Source: Metallosphaera javensis (ex Sakai et al. 2022)
GTDB taxonomy: Archaea; Thermoproteota; Thermoprotei_A; Sulfolobales; Sulfolobaceae
Assembly (NCBI GenBank): GCA_021654415.1
Contig: AP024487.1
Location: 2,321,001-2,385,000 of the forward strand
Length of the DNA stretch: 64,000 bases
Direction: 5' to 3'
In this document: positions 59,949 through 64,000 of the stretch, piece by piece
How positions within the stretch are numbered: position 1 is the stretch's first letter
Layout: each line of letters begins with the position of its first letter
Program-made: the position numbers and the translations under genes
Notes under the pieces: model-generated
Databases searched by the model: none
Told to the model about the DNA's origin: nothing
What the model saw: only the letters and a program-made list of their open reading frames with translations

Positions 59949-61400
59949 ATGGGAGAAGTTGTAATCTTGAACCAGGAGCAGGTTGAGGTTATTCCCCTTG
60001 AGCAGATCTTCGAGAGGATCGCAGCAGTCCTGGGGATAGGGATCACGCTAGAATTGGTCACGAGCGAGGCGGAGTGCGAGGCCAGCCAGCTGAGCTTCTT
60101 CTGCAGTAATCGCCTTGACGACGCGCTCTACAGGATGACTCCCGCCCTCATAACCCCCACCAGGTGGTCTCCGGGAGGGCTGAGAAGGGGTAGGGCCACC
60201 ACCCCCTCTGAAGCTCCCCCGGACGTGTTCAACTTTGTGAGGCACGGGATCCTGGTGAAGACTGACAGGTGCACTGGAAAAGAGTGCGTCTACGTGTACG
60301 TGGGAGGGGCAGCCAGGGAGTGGCTGGACGGGGCTGAAAGGTTCATGGTTGCCCAGGGAGGGGCGTACTTCACGACCAGCGTTAACAAGGGGACCGGGGC
60401 CAAGCTCGCGAACGTTGATTATCCCCTCATGATGTTACCCGTGAAGGGAAACGTGAAGAACTTCCTGCAACCCTACGACCCGGCCTGTAGGTTGTCAGGG
60501 CAGGAGAGGTTCCTGGATAGTGTTATGAACATGAACCCGGTGTATAGGACGGTGGAGGGGATACAGCAGGCCCTTAACCACCTGTCCTGGGCAGGGGCGG
60601 GATTGATCCCCACGTACGTGCCGTACATACTTCAGCACGTTTTCAATGAGACACTTGGATTTACCCAGCAGGTTTACGTGAAGGAGTCTCCCAACAGGAA
60701 CAGGTACTTCCTAAACAATCAGGTGAGGCAGGATATCATCACCATCTCAGGTAAGGCTCCTCTCTTCCTCCCCGGGATAATCGGGTTCCCTGACGTGAAT
60801 CTTGAGGGCGTACCCACAGCCGTGATCTACACAAACCTTGGGGCCCTGGGAACCCCCTGCGGGCCTGACAGCGCTGACGTATATACCATCAAGTCGATGT
60901 TCACCAACCCTAGGCTAGTGGGTATACCCCAGAACCCCTTGATCTACGGTTCCCCAGTCCTGGTTGGCGGACTGTGCACCGGCGGATGCGAGGGAGTTAA
61001 CGTCATGGGCTTCCCCTTACCTCCTTCCAGCTCCTACTCCACCATGCCCGCCTACTCCCTCTCCACTCTCTTCCCGGCCCCCAGGAGCTGGTCCATGACT
61101 GACCTCGAGAGTTACGCCCGCCAGCTCGGCATCTACGACAGCTTCATGGAGGCCCTGAACGCGGTCATGAAGGCAATAAGGGTAGAGATAATACTCGCAT
61201 CCAAGGGAATTGAGAGGGAGTTGGCTGAAAAGCTTGTCAACTCCTTGTCCTGGATGGGCTCCCTCTTCCAGATGGAGGAGAATGAGATAGCCAAGGCCAT
61301 AATCAACGAGATTAGATCACCCCCACACGAGGACCACCCGGACGAGGTAGGCCAGGAGCTCCACGACGCCTACCTGTGCTACAGGTTCGGACATTGCTAA
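59949..61400 (+). CDS. Unrecognised 486-type protein with C-terminal helical domain
   Basis: 483 residues from the ATG at 59949, about 25 bp after the TATA box centre; a GTG three codons upstream is possible. There is no signal peptide or clear membrane segment. The body (residues 1-400) is rich in Gly, Pro and aromatic residues with pairs of cysteines (CEASQLSFFC, CTGKEC, CTGGCEG) that could be metal sites or disulphides. The last 85 residues are a helical domain (ALNAVMKAIRVEIILASKGIERELAEKL) ending DEVGQELHDAYLCY, also found as a stand-alone gene nearby. I do not recognise the family. Its stop lies 3 bp before a MITE. The location between mobile elements suggests an accessory function. Confidence 0.75.
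   Translation: MGEVVILNQEQVEVIPLEQIFERIAAVLGIGITLELVTSEAECEASQLSFFCSNRLDDALYRMTPALITPTRWSPGGLRRGRATTPSEAPPDVFNFVRHGILVKTDRCTGKECVYVYVGGAAREWLDGAERFMVAQGGAYFTTSVNKGTGAKLANVDYPLMMLPVKGNVKNFLQPYDPACRLSGQERFLDSVMNMNPVYRTVEGIQQALNHLSWAGAGLIPTYVPYILQHVFNETLGFTQQVYVKESPNRNRYFLNNQVRQDIITISGKAPLFLPGIIGFPDVNLEGVPTAVIYTNLGALGTPCGPDSADVYTIKSMFTNPRLVGIPQNPLIYGSPVLVGGLCTGGCEGVNVMGFPLPPSSSYSTMPAYSLSTLFPAPRSWSMTDLESYARQLGIYDSFMEALNAVMKAIRVEIILASKGIERELAEKLVNSLSWMGSLFQMEENEIAKAIINEIRSPPHEDHPDEVGQELHDAYLCYRFGHC
61272..61382 (+). repeat. 111-bp near-identical inverted duplicate, right copy
   Basis: Partner of 59292-59402. The 110/111 identity over exactly this tract, with divergence on both sides at the protein level, points to gene conversion or recent duplication. 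Confidence 0.9.
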
Positions 61401-61404
61401 CTCC

Positions 61405-61509
61405 CATAGTGTCGTCATGTTAGCATATTTTAAGGTTCAAGGAATTATGCGAGGTCGCCACGTCATGAGACGAATTTATGCAAGTTTGACGACACTATGC
61501 TAACTTCCA
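61405..61509 (-). mobile_element. 105-bp MITE (copy C)
   Basis: Perfect 13-bp inverted repeats CATAGTGTCGTCA (61405-61417) and complement (61497-61509). The 8-bp flanks CTAACTCC (61397-61404) and CTAACTTC (61510-61517) are a target duplication with one change. The interior, read in reverse, aligns with copy A through GAATTCCTTGAA-like sequence. It lies directly after the stop codon of the 486-type gene. Confidence 0.88.
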
Positions 61510-61517
61510 ACACAACA

Positions 61518-62740
61518 CCTCAAACCGAGAGATCCACCTTCACAGGCAAGTCTATTCTCACTAAACCTTGGATCAGGATCCCCCAGAGTATCACCTTTCT
61601 GCAATTCAACCTAGAACGCTCCCCTTACACTCAAGGTAGTGCTTTACGGATTTTGATGTAGTGAGATATTCTTCAAAAGAGTTCGCAGAAAATGAAAATT
61701 CATAGATAAGCAATATCATTGACCTTAAAAGTGAAATTTTACTAGGAGATCATTGGACAAAACTGAAATTATAGGTAAAATAGACTTGAAGGGATTTTCA
61801 GGAAAGTGCTATCAAGGATTTCCCCCATCCCTGGAACCCCCGGAGGCTACTCCCCATCCACAAGACAGGGAAATCACCCAGTCTAAAACACTCTTACCGT
61901 CTCAGGGTCATCTCCTCGCCTACTCGCAAAACTCATTTAACCACCTCATTTGCACCCTTTTCACCATCTCCTTTCCGAGTACAGGGACACTCAGTACAGT
62001 CTACCACGTCACGGGGAAGGGTTGTCCGCCCGATCTCATTCGCTTTCCATCTCTACCCCTGGCTCTCAGAAGTTGAGATCCTTCTCGCCGGGGATATCCA
62101 GGGCTTAGAAAACCCACACCCTGAGAAATCGACGGAGACTCTAGGGAATCTTGGGTGACGACTCCACATAAGACGAAACCGCATCACCCAGAGATCCTGA
62201 GCACTGAAAGTAACCACACCCAACGCATCTTGATGCAAGCTATCCCAAAACCCACAAACTCCCTTCATAACGTCTTATCCACTCACCACCCCAAATCCAC
62301 GACCCTGCTCCAGACTCAATGTCCCTCATCCGGATCAGGCAACACTTCATCCAACAATCTTCACGGAAACCCTCAACTCCCTACTTGCACTCTCTCAACC
62401 CACCATATCCCATCCACACCACAGGACAGATCCCTCTAGACCAATCCAGACTCAGCTAACTCCGCCCCGGAACCTGCCATCCCACCCTCTCCTCAACCTG
62501 CGTACACCCTGGTTCGTGGAATTCAAAAAACATCCATCACTCTCAAGTTATTCTAGAAATTTTCCATAAACTTTCTTATCTCTCTCCCTCTCTATCTAAA
62601 TTCTTTTCTCTCTTGCCCGGAATTTATACGCTATCTTTCACTTAGTAACATCTCTCACCGAAAACTATTTTTTAGATTTCTCTTACTGGTCATCGACTCT
62701 TAACTCCCTCACTGGATAGGCAGAACCACCTTCACATAAG
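61518..62740. other. Pyrimidine-rich non-coding region upstream of the rRNA operon
   Basis: About 1.2 kb with no gene I can support. The plus strand is strongly C- and T-rich; 62571-62625 is almost purely pyrimidine. An open frame from TTG at 61753 has a TATA-like box at the right distance but a composition unlike the neighbouring genes. At about 61797-61822 the string AAAGTGCTATCAAGGA matches an inner end segment of the IS at 57139, perhaps a fragment. Confidence 0.4.
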
Positions 62741-62744
62741 GACG

Positions 62745-62914
62745 TAAGCTTTATATTAGGTTCCAGGATAATAGTTATCTTGCGCAATGCCCCCGGCGGG
62801 CAAAACACCCGCACGGGGTTACGCTTATGGGGAGTTGAGTTCCCCGGAGCTAATAACTCCGGGTCTCTCATCTCCGACAGGGGAACCGAGGGTGGTGAAA
62901 GGTTAGCTGCCCTA
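62745..62914 (+). promoter_or_regulatory. rRNA operon promoter and 16S leader
   Basis: The TATA box is agctttatatta (62748-62759), and the transcript should begin near 62779-62783 (ttgcgc). The leader folds into hairpins: CCCCG...GCGGG with CCCGC...CGGGG and outer GCG/CGC (about 62782-62824), then GGGGA...TCCCC and CCGGAG...CTCCGG (62829-62866). The following stretch up to 62914 would form half of the 16S processing stem. Confidence 0.65.

Positions 62915-64000
<1,086 letters not shown>

Noticed and set aside
61753-62076. Possible TTG-started 107-residue protein with TATA box upstream
   Set aside because: Only the first 35 codons look gene-like; the rest is proline- and serine-rich translation of pyrimidine-biased DNA. 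Kept as part of the non-coding entry.

Overview
The window comes from the chromosome of a thermoacidophilic crenarchaeon of the order Sulfolobales. This is seen directly in the gene set: Cren7, Alba1 and Alba2, reverse gyrase, TopoVI, a thermosome subunit of the Sulfolobus alpha type, TFE-beta with its Fe-S motif, TBP, TFB and an adenosylcobalamin-type ribonucleotide reductase. The 16S rRNA begins with the archaeal 5' sequence. A moderately GC-rich genome such as Metallosphaera would fit, but the genus is an inference.

Layout. 1-6.5 kb: small Cys-rich and winged-helix proteins, a complete IS6-family insertion (2512-3246) sitting just upstream of the thermosome promoter, and the thermosome gene. 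6.5-21 kb: argS followed by tRNA-Arg(UCG), class II RNR, an eS30-gatD-gatE unit transcribed away from nop5-fibrillarin-DUF61-HTH-trm1. 21-27 kb: a basal transcription cluster (TFE-beta, TBP, gar1-TFB) interrupted by decayed IS200/IS605 ends. 27-34 kb: dphB, the FAD pathway pair ribL/ribK, wyosine enzyme taw1, cutA-gatC-gatA, xpb. 35-43 kb: Alba1, reverse gyrase, Alba2 and an Lhr-type helicase. 43-56 kb: rtcB, deoxyhypusine synthase, TopoVI B and A, aIF5A, SRP54, a Pus10-like protein, two dehydrogenases, a glycosyltransferase, Cren7, UMP kinase and homocitrate synthase. 57-62.7 kb: an accessory stretch with an IS and its MITE, tRNA-Leu with an intron, PaREP1 genes, an unrecognised 486-aa/89-aa protein family and a long pyrimidine-rich gap. 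62.7 kb to the end: rRNA promoter, leader and the first ~1.09 kb of 16S rRNA.

Most genes serve information processing. Two post-translational modifications of translation factors (diphthamide on EF2, hypusine on aIF5A) and both tRNA-dependent amidation routes (GatDE; GatCA without a nearby gatB) are represented. Many genes overlap by a few bases or lie less than 50 bp from their neighbours, and many starts lie where a leaderless transcript would begin.

The most unusual observations are: (1) tbp has no ATG/GTG/TTG available and appears to start at ATT; (2) a three-member element family in which two ~100-bp MITEs are internal deletions of the IS at 57.1-58.4 kb, joined at a short microhomology; (3) C/D box guide RNAs not visible as ORFs, one divergent from rtcB over a shared TATA box and one whose box C is formed by the stop codons of the Lhr helicase gene; (4) an unknown 486-aa protein and an inverted 89-aa homologue sharing a 111-bp almost identical tract; (5) a Pus10-like protein and an SDR protein that lack the catalytic residues of their families; (6) orphan IS605-type right ends resembling omega-RNA 3' segments.
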